A DNA stretch of 64,000 bases, from the NCBI GenBank assembly GCA_932521025.1, contig OW051473.1, positions 4,588,001 through 4,652,000 on the forward strand, in the 5' to 3' direction. How positions within the stretch are numbered: position 1 is the stretch's first letter; every line of letters starts with the position of its first letter. A program made the position numbers and the translations under genes. Shown piece after piece: positions 22,711-35,045 of the stretch. Source of the stretch: Oscheius onirici. Its lineage: Eukaryota > Nematoda > Chromadorea > Rhabditida > Rhabditidae. Under the pieces are notes generated by a model that saw nothing but the letters and a program-made list of their open reading frames with translations, was not told the origin of the DNA and did no database searches.

Positions 22711-24245
22711 CTAGTAATATCCTGCCCAAAGGGCTGGATAACGTGGATCATTATAGACTTCTGTTTCGGAGAAGTACTCGGCAGGAATGACACGTGTATG
22801 ATCCCATGGAGCAAAGTATTGTAGCGCGTGAAAGTCGGGTTTCTGAAAAGAGCGATTTCAGTATATTTTATATTATTCTTTTACCGTTGCATTGTAATTT
22901 GGACCGTAGGACTCGTATGTCTTGGTAGTCTGGTTTAATTCCCTGTGAATATTGTAGGCGTTGAATAGAGTTACGTCTGAAAAAATCTCTTACACAACTT
23001 TCAAATTTGATCCGTTTCCGCAGGTTGCACACTTAGAAATTACAACTCACTCGGAGGAAAGTACGCTAGAGGAACATCAACCTCTCCATTCCAAGTTTCA
23101 TTGCCCAAAATGTTCCAGACTGCGAGCTGCAAATAATCACCTGAATCAACTTTTATCTAAAAGACTAAATGATTAAATTACCTTCGTTGAAGGCAACTCT
23201 TTGTTCTTTGAGAAGAAGTGCCAAATACTGATTCATTGGTCCAACTTCAATTTCCACATATTGATTTTTGTCGTTGAGGAAGAAGAACTCGACCACCTCG
23301 TAATTGAACAACTAAAAGTGTACCGGCTGTTAAAACATTTACCTATTTTCTAACCCCTGGAACTACTCCTGCTGTATGGTTTGGAGGAGCGGGATTGAGA
23401 TAAAGTGGTGCCTGGAAGTATGACAAGTTAAGAGATGATCTTTTGATAATACGACCCTGGTTTGTAAATATACTTCTATTCGAGAACTGTGGTCACACGA
23501 TCGGAAGCGGAAGGGTGTGAACACAGTTCGGTGTCCGTGAACAAACACCTCTTGAACACTAATAGGCATTGATTCTACTCGTTTCTCAGTATTAGACTAT
23601 TAGTGCGTCAGTTTCATTTTCGCACAAAACTGTTCTCCCGCAAAAAATGTATTTATGTTTTGACCAACACATCAAAAACCTTCGACTGAACCTGTTTATC
23701 AAATGACGTGAAGGGCAACCAAAATTTATGACCCGTCTTTAGTTTTATTTGTTTCGGAAGGCAACGAATAGCTGTTGGACCTTGATAGTTCAAACCTTAA
23801 ACTTGATATTGATAGCTTTGTCTCGATCATTCCAAGTCATTGAGAACTTGATCGGAGGATGAGTAATCACTCCACCATTGTACGTGAAATTGATTTGGTC
23901 GGAAAAGCCCAGCATTTGTGGCTCGGGATAAACACTCTAAATAATGAAATTTGTGGAACATTTGTGGAATTCGTGGAAATCGAAATGGAACAGCTTACGT
24001 GATATTTTTGGACGTATATAATCAGAAAGACTGTCAGAACTATCACTGCAACCGTCAAAATACTTAAGCCAAGAAATGTTATCCATCTTACAGTGTTCCT
24101 GCAACATTGGCCTTTGAATTTACTTGTGAGGTGGAAAGAAACCAGATCGTACAGACAGATTTTGAGATTATATCTGAAGCGGAAGGAAAAAACAGGAACT
24201 CACCCCATATGGCAGCAGAAACTATTGAATAAGGAACTGGCGTCT
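22711..24245 (-). CDS. UPF0462 (C4orf33) family protein with N-terminal membrane anchor
   Basis: Seven or more exons. The family core is clear: a YEVVEFFFLNDKNQYVEIEV block (compare YEVVEAFFLND...YLEVEL in the human protein), ILGNETWNGEVDVPLAYFPP (compare ...W.G.A.LP..YFPP), VTLFNAYNIH and KPDFHALQYFAPW. The protein ends NDPRYPALWAGYY. The expected early blocks TYNGGVITHPPIKFSMTW and APLYLNPAPPNHTAG are also present. Unlike the soluble vertebrate protein, this one begins with VRWITFLGLSILTVAVIVLT..., one membrane segment, giving a type II anchor with the domain lumenal or extracellular; NxS/T sites in the core fit that. The molecular function of the family is unknown; a carbohydrate-binding-like fold is possible. 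The initiating ATG was not identified; coding sequence is supported up to about 24,245. Convergent with the chemoreceptor gene, 17 bp apart. Confidence 0.75.
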
Positions 24246-24906
24246 TTGAATGCTATTAGAAAATGAACGAAAGCCTCTTTGATAATGGTTTGGTATTCGT
24301 AGGCCTCGATGCTGTAGGTGTTATAATTTTTGTTCGGAAATTATACCCTTTTCGCTCTTGATTACAATCATTAATTTGTGTCCGCAAGAAATGTGCTTTT
24401 GAGCACGGATGCAGATTCCGTGTACGGAAACAAATAGACACAAAATCTCCCTAGTCGAACTCCTTTTGACATTTTTTCATCCCAAAGTCAGTAAACAAAA
24501 CTGTCACTTTTGATTACATGGAGAAACTATTCCGGTTTATGATTGATTTGGCAAGAACTGTCACAATTTGTCGTGGTTATCACAACAAGTGTTCTGTGTT
24601 CTTCTGGTCTTAAAATTAGTAGGACCGCTGTTTGTCTAGACTTGAACTGATAACAGAAACAGAATCTTTCATCTTTATTCCAAATACATAAATCAGAACT
24701 ACACTAAAATACAATTTAACGATAATCACCCGTGACTAACCACAGAAAGTCACACAAACTGGATTTCTTTATTATTAAAAGAGATCGGATTACCTACTCG
24801 GACTTCTCGTCTAATATGCAGAGAATGTGCATAGACCCGCTAATCGAGCAAACCTCCCCTTGGATTATGATTGCGAAAAAGACGAAAATCATTAATGAAC
24901 AGGTTG

Positions 24907-26060
24907 TTAGCAGAACTGGGTACAGTACTTCTCCCCAAGAGTTTCAGCACCGATCCAGTCCAGGAAAATACGTAGCTTTAGAGACGTCGGAGGGCATCTT
25001 TTGCCGGCTGTTATTGTTAAGCGAACCAGCTGAATTTGATCAGGCTTGAAGATACATGTTGGCTTCAAGCGGTAGACATTAAGGCGTCTGAGACGACGGA
25101 GCTGTGGAAGCGAGGCACGGAAGGCAATCTTAAACTCGCAAATTACTCTGATCTATCAAATGTGCTTACCTCGACAGCATTGGGGAAGAAAGTACCCGAT
25201 GGAATACGCTGAGTTTTTGGATTCCACTTTGGGAGTTCCTGTTGGTATACTGCATACTTCTTGGGAAGAGCTGTGCGGCAGACTGGCATTTCTCCTAGAG
25301 TGACAGGTGAAGCGTCGGCGCTTCCGCAGGCGGTTTGGAATTGGAACCAATGCTGGATATCGCTTGTGCACTGGGCTGCTACAAGAAGTTCTGCAACTGA
25401 AGCATCCAACTAAAATATACGTTATGGTTTGTATTGGGGGAATGTTACCGAAATAGTGCGAGCATACTTTCCGAAATATTTCACAGCCTGTACGAGTTTT
25501 TCTGCATCTTGTGGGGTCCAATGAGAGTGAGCCGCCAGAAGAACAGATCTCTTTTCGGTATGAACAAGGATGTTGTGCTTGTTGTGCTTGAAGAAGTCGC
25601 CTGTAAATTTTTGAAGTTTATCACTGTTGTGATTTCTCGTGACCTCAAGCCACATGATTACGCATCGCGGCTACCACGCGAAGTAGCCACCTACGTTTGA
25701 TAACAAGAGAGTAAAACTAACCGTCAGACTTCTGTCCTTCTGGAATAATATCAGTAATGTCAATTCGAAGAACGTCAAGGTAGAGATGATTCTTGGACTT
25801 TTCCTCAGCAACGCGGTTGAATTGTCGGCTAACTGTGCGCCATTTGGCTACATCGTAGGGAGAAGAGTAGTCAAAAATCTTTGATCTAAAACGTTACCTT
25901 CATCTGGATCACTGCATTTGACTTACAAGACATTGTCTGGCACTTCCTGTCCCTTGTGACTTTTTCTGCGATTGTTGCGGCCTCTGCTGCGAATCTTGCT
26001 GCTGCTCTCCTTCTTCAGGCCGAGCTTTTCAAAAAGGTGTCGAACTTTATCAGTGAACAT
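24907..26060 (-). CDS. F-box-like protein
   Basis: Starts at 26060 with a basic Ser/Arg-rich stretch (KIRSRGRNNRRKSHK), then EVPDNVL-SKIFDYSSPYDV (intron at about 25,886-25,927) and AKWRTVSRQFNRVAEEKS. This fits the F-box pattern (LP...L..IF.YLSP.D....R.VSR..N..A), which binds Skp1 in SCF ubiquitin ligases. Downstream exons give a 200-residue region with VTRNHNSDKLQKFTGDFF, DAEKLVQAVKYFGKYARTIS, LLVAAQCTSDIQHWFQFQTA and, in the last exon, FRASLPQLRRLRRLNVYRLK, ending at 24907. That layout resembles nematode F-box proteins with an FTH-like C-terminal region. One junction, around 25,655-25,720, did not resolve cleanly in frame, so an exon edge is wrong there or two genes are joined. Substrate unknown. 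Confidence 0.6.
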
Positions 26061-29000
26061 TCTGAAAGATTGTTTTTGTTAATTGAAGAGGTGGTAAGAG
26101 TATAAAAAAGGAAGAGAAGAATACGCTTTCTGGTAAACACGAAATGAATAGATAAAGAGCAGTCGCTTTGTTGACAACATCGTCATATCGAGAAGGTGGT
26201 GTTTGAATGAATATTTCATTTTAAAACAACGTGAACGTAAGCCACAATCGCGTGACAATAGATGTCGAAACGTTTCCTCAAGCCCGTGTCAAAATGAGCG
26301 AAAGATGACACCGTGAGGGCATATCACACCTGGTGTGAACTTGGTTTAGGAAGGAGCCAAAAACACAAGATGACGTCGACTTTTTGTCTAGTTGAGATAC
26401 AGATGTGAGTTAGAGCACGGGGAGTCATTAACAGTCGACCGCTGTGCAGTTGTTAAAACTGGAAGATGATTGCAGATGACTCCTTGCAGTCGGACAAACA
26501 GGCCTCTCAAAGGAATCTATGGTGTCTGCTTGTACGTTCTCTGCGCACATTCCTATTTTCGGTGCTTGATTGACCATCACGATCTGGTCACGCTATTCCG
26601 TAATGGAGAGCAAACGGAATAATGTTCGCCACTTTTGCCAGATTGGTTTCGAGAGCCCGATACCAGACAAACCGCAGCTCACTAGCGCATCGAAGAAGTC
26701 ATTGTTTCTCTACTTATCAGAGGATCGATGTGTATCAAGTGATAAAAACGTGGCACCACCGCCTATCGTGGACAGGAGCGTCTACTTCGGAAAACTTTGA
26801 TCAGCAACAAAACAAGCCACCCCCGCTTAACCTAATGTGCCATATGGGAAACATTCTTAAAGTAAGAGAAGAAATCACGAATAGCAACACCTGGACGCTG
26901 ATAGTCTGTGAACTGAGCCACTGGGGGCCAGTTTATTTTACATAAGCTGTGAGGGAGCATCAATCCGCTTGGGGGCGGCGGATGGTTTGAATAATCGCTG
27001 TTTGGTCACAGACTTCAACAACACTTGATTGTTCTGTCTGCCTTTGGTTTCAGCTGGTTAAGCTATGTTACCAGCTGGGCACCGAAACAGAGCCACTTTC
27101 AACGGTAGCTGGAATGTGTCGGGTAGAAGCAGCGGCTTATGGGTCGACAAGTTTATATTGCCGAAAAGTAAAACCTGTTGTTTTGAAAACAGGCCTGCGA
27201 TCAAACTTTCAAAACCGAAGGACGAATTCCAGAAGGATGCGAACGATGTAGCGATAAGAGACATCGTAAACTCGTCCCCTAAACAGAAAAAGGTCCACTG
27301 GTTGGTTGACCCACGAACGGAAAATACCGCACATTAGAAAGTCTGGGTGCCCTCATTAAAAATTAAAAAGTTTCACACGGCCTGGATGACCGGAATCGGT
27401 ATAGTGTAGCCTTGAAAGTCAAAAGGCTTAGATCTTATCTGATTCTTAAGGGAAGTGACGTAAATGTGTTCAACTCCCTTTTGCTGGAAACGCAAAATTT
27501 CCCCTTTATCGAGCGAGCTGGTCCGGGTGATAAGAGCTTATCTACATTTTCGGGAAAGCTTTCGGCCCGTTGGGTTGTCGCTGACAAGAAGAGCCCACTC
27601 TGCGAAAAGTTTGATAATGATTCATAAAAGCCAACGATTCCCATTGTTTATGATCTCACATTCTCGGAAGAATGATGCACTCGTAGAAAAGATACGGTGG
27701 ACGTTGGACCGGTCACCCCATATGAGTACTAAAATAGAGCTTCGAAGCGCGAGAAAACCGTCAAGGCCAGACCGAAATAGTCTGGAGTGATGTGAAATCG
27801 GAAAGCGGAACAGGATTCTGTGCGATCACGACCATTTAACAACACAGTGTGCTGCCCTGAGGGGTCACAGGAAGTTGTAACAGCCACCACTGTTGTCCGA
27901 TTGCGAGGTGATAAAGCTTTTTAGTAGAAGGGGGAGACGTTGTTCGTGAAGATAGCTTTAACGATGAGGGGGCTCAAGTGAATTAGCTTTGTCTGGCCAT
28001 CGTAGGAATCAAAAGCTCGGAGAAAAAGTAGGAAAGTGAGCGTGTAAGTACTTGAAGCAGCACGGGAGGTAATGAACGTTAGTAAGGGCACTGAGACATG
28101 TCGAGAGGAAGAGGAAGTAGGGCAAGTTCTTGCTAGGGAGCCGATTACGTTTGCAACTTTCTACTCTCCTCCAAATATTCTAGAGGTCACCTATAGAATA
28201 AGGGAACAGTTAGCTTGTTCGTTCGCTTAAGGACACGTGTTGCTAACCGCTAAAGTGTTTTGCAGAGCATGTTTATTTGTTCTTATTGCTCTCTTTATCC
28301 TACAAATGAAGAGGTCGAAAAACGTAGAGTTCCAAATATAGCTCTCTCGGGGTTGTCTATCAATCAAGCCAGTTCACTGTTCACGGCATACAAACAAAAT
28401 AGTGACCTGTGTATATGCTTGAGCAAGAGTCAAAGCATGGTTGAAGAACGTAATAAATGTTTCCAGGTGGTGAAGCCTCTAATCGTAGCATTCAATCAAA
28501 GTGAGGCTATTTCTCTCTTCGGCACTTTACGAAAGTGCCGAAAATAATGCTGGAGAAAGCTTCGAATATTCTAATGCGCATGGCTTCCAGACAATTCAGC
28601 CGCAATTTGGGACTCTCTTGGGAACCACATGAGGGTGGTGGGAATGTTTCTAAAATAGAGTCCGGAAGATTAGCAGACTTTGGAACAGTTCTAGCAAAAC
28701 ATCTGAGACCTCAAAGTGTAAGGTGCGGGTGGACAAAAATCAGCTCAGCGGGGGCAGCTGTCTCTCAGGTCACCCATCCCAAAATATCAATCGCCATCAG
28801 CCGTGCAGCTGATCAAAGGTTCAGTGTGCTCGTGGGAATCGAAGTGAATCTTGTTCACTCTGAACCCAAAAAATTGTGTTGTGACAGGAATTCGTTTGGA
28901 ACTTCTACATGGTAGACTTGATAAAGGTGAAAAACGTAACAGAACACCGAGAACAAGACAATTTTAGCTCCGCATCAAATAGGCATGATTTCACGAAAAC

Positions 29001-30559
29001 GAGGTCTAAACTTTGCCGGACGTCTACCACCTCCGCCAAAGCTGTCTTTAAGTATGAATTATAGCGGCTTGTCGTGGATTTCACGTTCACCATCAGCCAT
29101 CTGGCTTAGGCCGTTTTGTGTAGGAGATGATGTGTGAGATACCAGATGGAGGAGATGGTGGTTCTTGGACTACTGACTAAAATCCCGGTAAAATGGAGTC
29201 GCAGACAGGAGGAGAATAACAAGAAGCACGAGGTGGCAGCTGGATGCATGGTGAGAGTCAAAAACAGCAGCAATATAATAAAAGGGAGCAAACAATGGCA
29301 TCAGCTTACAGATCGGTAGTGATTGAGAGAAGTCATTCGAAAAGGTAAACAGGGATTTCAAAACAGCTTGGTGTATTGTTTTCTGGTGAGGGTGACGGAT
29401 TCTTGAGACAACCCTAATCCTGGCCGGCATTGCTAATGAACGTTTCTCTCGGGGAGCCCTACGTTAACCTTCGTTAAATATAAATGCGTTCACTACAAAA
29501 AAATGCGAAGAAACCTGCACGCTTAAAAGTAGCTACCAAAATAGTCAACAATCCTAGAAATCATTCTTAACGTTGAGTATTGGCTATAGGACAATAAGAG
29601 TACGTCTTCAGGGAGCAATTTGAGCTAGGCATGCTCTACTATTTGAAACATGCGTCTAGCCCTTGTACTATAGGAGCCTTTAGCTTCTAATATAGCGGAG
29701 ATTTTGTACTTGACTATTTAGTTTTTCTTTGCTTTAGAGCAAACGTGTACTCCAGAAGCAATCTACCATTTGTTTTTTTGGTATCAGTCACGACTGCAGC
29801 GGTGTAACAACGAACAGCAAAAACATAGTCGTGAATCTAATGACGTGGGGACTAGAAAGCCAACGTCTTCTGATGTTTTAGGAAAAGAGAAGGTACTCAT
29901 TCGGCCTGGGCCATTCTACGTTTAAGTGGTAGTATCCATGGGTACTATGTCCCTGGAGACGCGGCACGTCACTCGAAAATAAGACCTCTTGACGGAGCAC
30001 ATTGCTTTTAAGGGTGGAAGAAACAATGTCCACTTCAAAAGTATTCTCGTGATCGTTTCGAAATGTGAGATTGGCTACGTGAGCAACGATTCCTTAAGTG
30101 CATTTCACTGCTTTAGAAGAAGGATGTGAGCGGCGAACACAATCAAGAGTCAAGAGACTGACACCGGTAATGGCATTGGTCAGTCCATGACGAAAGGACC
30201 AAATTGCAGATTGCATTTTGTCCTGCACAACAAAGAACGTTTCCCCATAACAACTGTTTTGTATTCTACGTGTCTGTGAAGCAAAATCAATGAGGAAAAG
30301 TATATATGAACAGAAGCCTCACACTCTGCTACTCTAAACACAATGAGAAACCCGTCTGTCCACTCGTTTCTGAAAAAGCCATTAGAAGTTAGCCTATGCA
30401 GATCTGGTCACTGGAAAACCAGTCTCGGCTCTTTTGAATAATCAGTCGAAGTCGTTCAAGGGGATATGTGATCGGGATCACAGCGTGAAGTTGCTTCTTA
30501 CAGGCATAAAACGAAGCCAATCTGTATAAAAGGCGCCACAACCGTAGCTTCTTTTTCAA
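26061..30559. other. large gene-poor stretch upstream of the collagen
   Basis: About 4.5 kb with no gene I can support. Open frames of 60-126 codons occur on both strands (for example 26622-26945, 27464-27790 and 28535-28915, all plus), but they overlap each other in different frames and show no recognisable motifs or splice pattern. Base composition looks slightly richer in G and purines than around it. The region could hold regulatory DNA for the collagen and F-box genes, or non-coding RNA genes that I cannot detect by eye. Confidence 0.5.
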
Positions 30560-31826
30560 ATGCCTTCCAAATTTGATTCAATCTTGATCTATCTGTTGCT
30601 GCCCGCTGTAATATTGACTATATGTGGTTTAACAATCGTATTTGTAAATCTCAAAAACGAAATCGACGTCGCGAAAGACACAGTTGATTTGGAACTTGGA
30701 GATGCAAAAGTTAATACCTTTATTCTATTCTTACCATGATTTTAGGCGCTACAAGATTTAATCGCAGAAGAGATAAAAATGCTTCCAAGAAAGAAGTACA
30801 ATTCAAAAAGACAATCGTACTACGATTCTAACAACAGCTACGCAAAATCACCAGCGCTGCCAATTGATGCCCAGCCACCAGCAATTGCCCCCAATTCAGT
30901 CTGCAGTAAGGTTATTACCAAACAAAATATAATAACTTACAGGCTGTAACGCCGGGAACAAATGCCCTGCTGGTCCTCCAGGACCTAAGGGAATCAAAGG
31001 ACTGAAAGGAAAGCATGGTGATGATGGCAAGCCGGGCAAAACGGTCAGCTTGCCTAACATTTCACTTGACAGCTATCCTGAAATATTTTGTTCTGTTTAA
31101 ATTACACTTTTTCTAAGGGTGACTCTTGTTCAAACGTAACCCAAAACCGTTATCAAGTCCCTTGCCAATATTGCCCTGCAGGACAGCAAGGGTCTCCCGG
31201 AGTTCCTGGCTTACAAGGTGCAACAACGTTATCTTTAATCACACAATCAAAAGTTCAGGTCCGCGAGGAATCAGAGGTCAGAACGGAAATCAAGGCATCC
31301 AGGGAATGAACGGAATGCCAGGAAGAAATGGAGACATGGGACCTTCTGGTCCAGACGGTAATTACTAATATGATTCATTAGAGGCCAGTTGCAGGTACAA
31401 ATGGAATTGATGGACATGTTGGGGCACCTGGAATGGATTTTGTGAGAGAAGTCGGTGTTCTCGGGCTTAAGGGGCCTACTGGTTCAGCCGGAGACGTTGG
31501 ACAACCCGGAGACAGAGGGACTGGAGGACCACAAGGCCTAATTGGAAAACGGTGCGGAGTCTTTTGTTCGTTTGATCAAAGTCTTGCAGTGGCGAGATAG
31601 GATTCCGTGGCTTGCCAGGGTTTACTGGCAAGGCTAGAGCCATTGGAGAAAGAGGATTTGCAGGAACTCCAGGTCCAGATGCCATGGTAAGTACACGTTT
31701 GAAACTACAATATAGCACTGAATGTAGCCATTTATCCTTTTTCAGTATTGCCCTTGCCCCACGAGACAAGAAGTGATTGAAGCCGCGACGTCACCTACCC
31801 CGTACGTCTTGCCCGGAGGTTATTGA
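30560..31826 (+). CDS. nematode cuticle collagen
   Basis: About nine exons, about 310 residues. The N-terminus holds one membrane segment (LLLPAVILTICGLTIVFVNL) followed by NEIDVAKDTVDLELGDAK, the cuticle-collagen N-terminal domain. Next comes KKYNSKRQSYY, a region with Lys/Arg sites where subtilisin-like cleavage would occur. Cys clusters flank the triple-helical blocks: SCNAGNKC before GPPGPKGIKG, CQYC before AGQQGSPGVPGLQG, and the C-terminal YCPCPTR. Gly-X-Y blocks are short and interrupted, for example at GAPGMDFVREVGVLGLKG. Known relatives are secreted by hypodermis and cross-linked into the cuticle through disulfides and tyrosines. Introns split several Gly codons, as is usual for collagens. 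The start fits the short signal-anchor form of the family. Confidence 0.9.
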
Positions 31827-32042
31827 CTTCCGGCTTTGATGATGAGCACGCTATTTATTTCAACAAATCATTAGTAAAGTCAAGAAAAGTACACGTATTT
31901 TCTGAATCCAAATGTATGCATATAATACGATAATTGGGAAACCGGGGGTCGTTGGAACTAAAGAAAGATCACAACCGTTCTCGAACTCTTATAATGCAAA
32001 TGTGGAGCACCCTTTTCTTTGTGATGGAATAGATTTGTGTGG

Positions 32043-35000
32043 CTAACTGAGGGAAAACAGGATAACGACCGGAACTGTGACTAGTAGTAAGTAAAAAGAC
32101 ATAAATATGATGTCGAGTCGTTCCGAGATTCGCACATAACCGTTGGCTTCTCTTCTTCTCCGGATGGCATGAGGATCGTCTAGATCAAACTCATCCAGCT
32201 CGCCCTTAAACAATGTTGAGTGTTGCTTGCACCCCGATTCATGAGTTTAGGTGTCCCAACTTGCATGAAGACAGCCGTCTGTCCTCACGGACGCGGCTGG
32301 CGCACGTTCAGTGCGCGTTTCCCACAATTTATGGCCGGTAGATGTGACCAGTTGCTAGCCTCGTCTCATAGAGAAGAAGCCCCTATCACACCTCTTTTTA
32401 GGTTGGAACCGAGATAATCACCATGCTCCCAGTGCAATATTTGCCAATAAATCTCAAAAAACAAACCTGAATGTTCTCGCAAGTTGCTGCCAACTTCTTG
32501 ACGAATCCTTCAATTGCGATGATCTTTTTTGTCAATTGCTGATCGCCATTGGCAATTTCTCCGTTGAGAAGCGTGACTCGTGCAGGAAGATCGATGTCGT
32601 CCTTGGTCAGCACTTCTTTCACTCCCCACTACGAAAATATGAAAAATGAAAATGAAAAAGCCAACTCGTCGTTTGATGGGTCTCAAGCAGAAGAAGTATA
32701 GAATCCAATTGCTGGGCTCATCTCCATACCGTCCCATCCTGTGCACCTTCATCACAACTCCAGTTGTCATGGCTGCTATCGAAACAGTTACCATGTTGAA
32801 CAAGAAGTATCCGACTGAAAATGTACAAATCAAAATTTGCGATTTTTTTGTCTTTTCGAATTGACGTCGCGCTGACATTGTGTACAGCGAGAAATCATTG
32901 TGGAGCCATTAAATACGCAATATCTTCAGCATATGGGCGATTTTGGTGTAATATTTCAACTGCGCTTTTAGTGACAGTTTTTAGCTTCTTTTCAAAGTGT
33001 CTCAACGCTGTAAAGGTAGAAAAGATCTAACCGAGAAGAGGAACGTGGGTAGAGCTGTGTGGAATTTTTTCACTGACGACAAGACTCAATACAGCCATGG
33101 TAAGAATGGCAGTTACTCCAAGAGTGAATCGTTCCTAAGAAATTTGAATAGAAAAATATACTGTTAAGACTACCTCTCTTTCTCCGGTTGTCGAGAACCG
33201 GGCAAAAAGACCAACAACGGAAATGGCACACATTACGTAGGACGGAAACGTAAGAGTAACCATGTAGAAAAGAGGACGACGTTTGACCGAAACTTCATAA
33301 CGCAGCTCGGAAACCTTTAAAACTTTATCATGTTTTGAATGTGCCAGACTCTCCCAAATCTTTTTGACACGGAGTGTTCGCGATCTAACAGATTGGCAAT
33401 GTTTACATACCACAATTCCTTCGTGATGATAGTCGCTGTTGTTGACTCTCACAGATAGCAACCTCCATTCCTCGTTGTCTGTATAATGTTCTCGAATTTT
33501 TCTTACTGGCGGCGCTGTCAACCGTATCTTTTCTTTTCCGTACTGCCACGAGGCAATCTGTAAAGCCTCTGTGCTTTCTAGTTGAACTAAAAACCTCCAT
33601 AGAACAACGTTGATCATCAAGCGGGAAATGCTTGATGTTGATCTTGCAACTGACAGTGTAGACGGCCGGATGTGACGTCTCGATGGTGCCATTGGCAAAG
33701 ATCAATGCGGGTGCCCTTACAGACGAGAGGAGATCTTCATGGTCCAGCCTGGAATTGTGTACCCTTTAACCGGGCTAGAGCCCGCCGAGAACTAGAGGTT
33801 TCCACAGAGGACAGGGTAGAAGCCACTTCATCACAGACATGCACCCCATTAGCTCTGCTGTCTAGGACAATACTCCCAAGCGTGTGACCAATACCATTAG
33901 CAAGTGAGTTATTGTGGTGTTCTTTTGTCATCTATGTTGCGCTGTTGAGCTTTCGAGCCTAATTAACAGCTAAATGGACACAGCTGACCTGTGTCGGCAC
34001 CTTTCATCGGGTGACATCCCTCGCAAACTTTTTGCTTATCGTGCAACACCCCTCCTTCCGGTGTGGGTGGGAGATTAGGTGTTCTCGGTTGTTTGGGGAG
34101 CCCCATAATCTCAGCGGTACTTACATGTTGAAAACGATGATATCCGGAACCCAGATCTTGTTCAGAGGAAGCCATGTCTTTGGAATGCCTCCATACAGAG
34201 CTGGATCCCAAGCCAGAGAAGGGTCAGTCCATCTCTGAAATTTTTCAATCGAGAACACTTCTTTCAACGCACCTCATCGATGTAGGCCAATACTGTCATG
34301 GTCTGCTTCAATTCGTCGATGCCGAGAATATGGACCAGCTCCATTTCGTAGTGCACATCGAGGACACCATCAGGCGGTGCTGCTGGATTGTGTCTAGCTA
34401 CCAGATACTCGGTCAACTTCTTTGAAGAACCTAAAGGATTTTCAGCTTAGTCTGTATTGTGCTCTGGTGATTGATCACGGAACAAAACGACCGATTATCC
34501 CCGTGACGCTCTTGCACAAGATTCGATTATGTGCTCTCCGTTTTTGGGTTTCCTGGGGATTCTGTTGGGCCGACTAAGTAATTGCGGGATATTAGAAGGG
34601 CCAAGCCGATGACCTAGAGCCCCCAGGGGAGCATAGGATGTTGCGCACGGACAGGCAAAAAAACTGGATTGCCCCGACCATTAAACAATTACACTTTGTT
34701 GGAAGGAGACATTCTAGGAATAGAAACAGATTCTCAGAGTCTGCATTGCCCTTTCTTCAACCAACATTCGCCGCCTTGGAGCAATAATTTTGACGTTCCG
34801 TCAAATGTGTGGTCGTAACTAAGTTAAGAGCTTCGCTGTCACAGTGAAGGATATCAAAGAGTGTAAGAAGTGAAACTATTACCTGGCACAGATGGCGCAT
34901 CCGGTTCGTCGTCGTAGTGTGGGATTTCAGTGTCGTCTTCTACAGAGTCCTAAAATACCAAAAATAGATGCAACAGTCTGACGCTCACCTCACAAACTAT

Positions 35001-35045
35001 TACTGTTCCTAGTAATAAAAGAAAAACTATTGGCCATAAGAACAT
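32043..35045 (-). CDS. cys-loop ligand-gated ion channel subunit
   Basis: About ten exons, about 470 residues. A signal peptide (MFLWPIVFLLLLGTVIVC) leads to an acidic segment and then the extracellular domain: LVARHNPAAPPDGVLDVHYE, DELKQTMTVLAYIDERWTDP, and WLPLNKIWVPDIIVFN. The cys-loop reads C-KINIKHFPLDDQR-C, with 13 residues between cysteines, as in the whole superfamily. Membrane segment 1 is MVTLTFPSYVMCAISVVGLF. Segment 2 starts GEREERFTLGVTAILTMAVL, with Glu at the intracellular mouth suggesting cation selectivity, and ends before EKIPHSSTHVPLL. Segment 3 is GYFLFNMVTVSIAAMTTGVV and segment 4 is LDIIFMSFYLLLVTVPVVIL. No vicinal Cys pair is seen before segment 1, so it is not a classical alpha subunit; nematode LGC-type subunits fit best. 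Ligand unknown. Confidence 0.85.

Noticed and set aside
28535-28915. 126-codon open frame
   Set aside because: No motif, overlaps other frames, no splice partners, lies in the gene-poor stretch.
31476-31769. Antisense frame over the collagen
   Set aside because: Reverse complement of Gly-X-Y codons gives open antisense frames by composition.
33135-33698. Single long 187-codon frame in the cys-loop gene
   Set aside because: Reads through two introns; the spliced model fits the family better.
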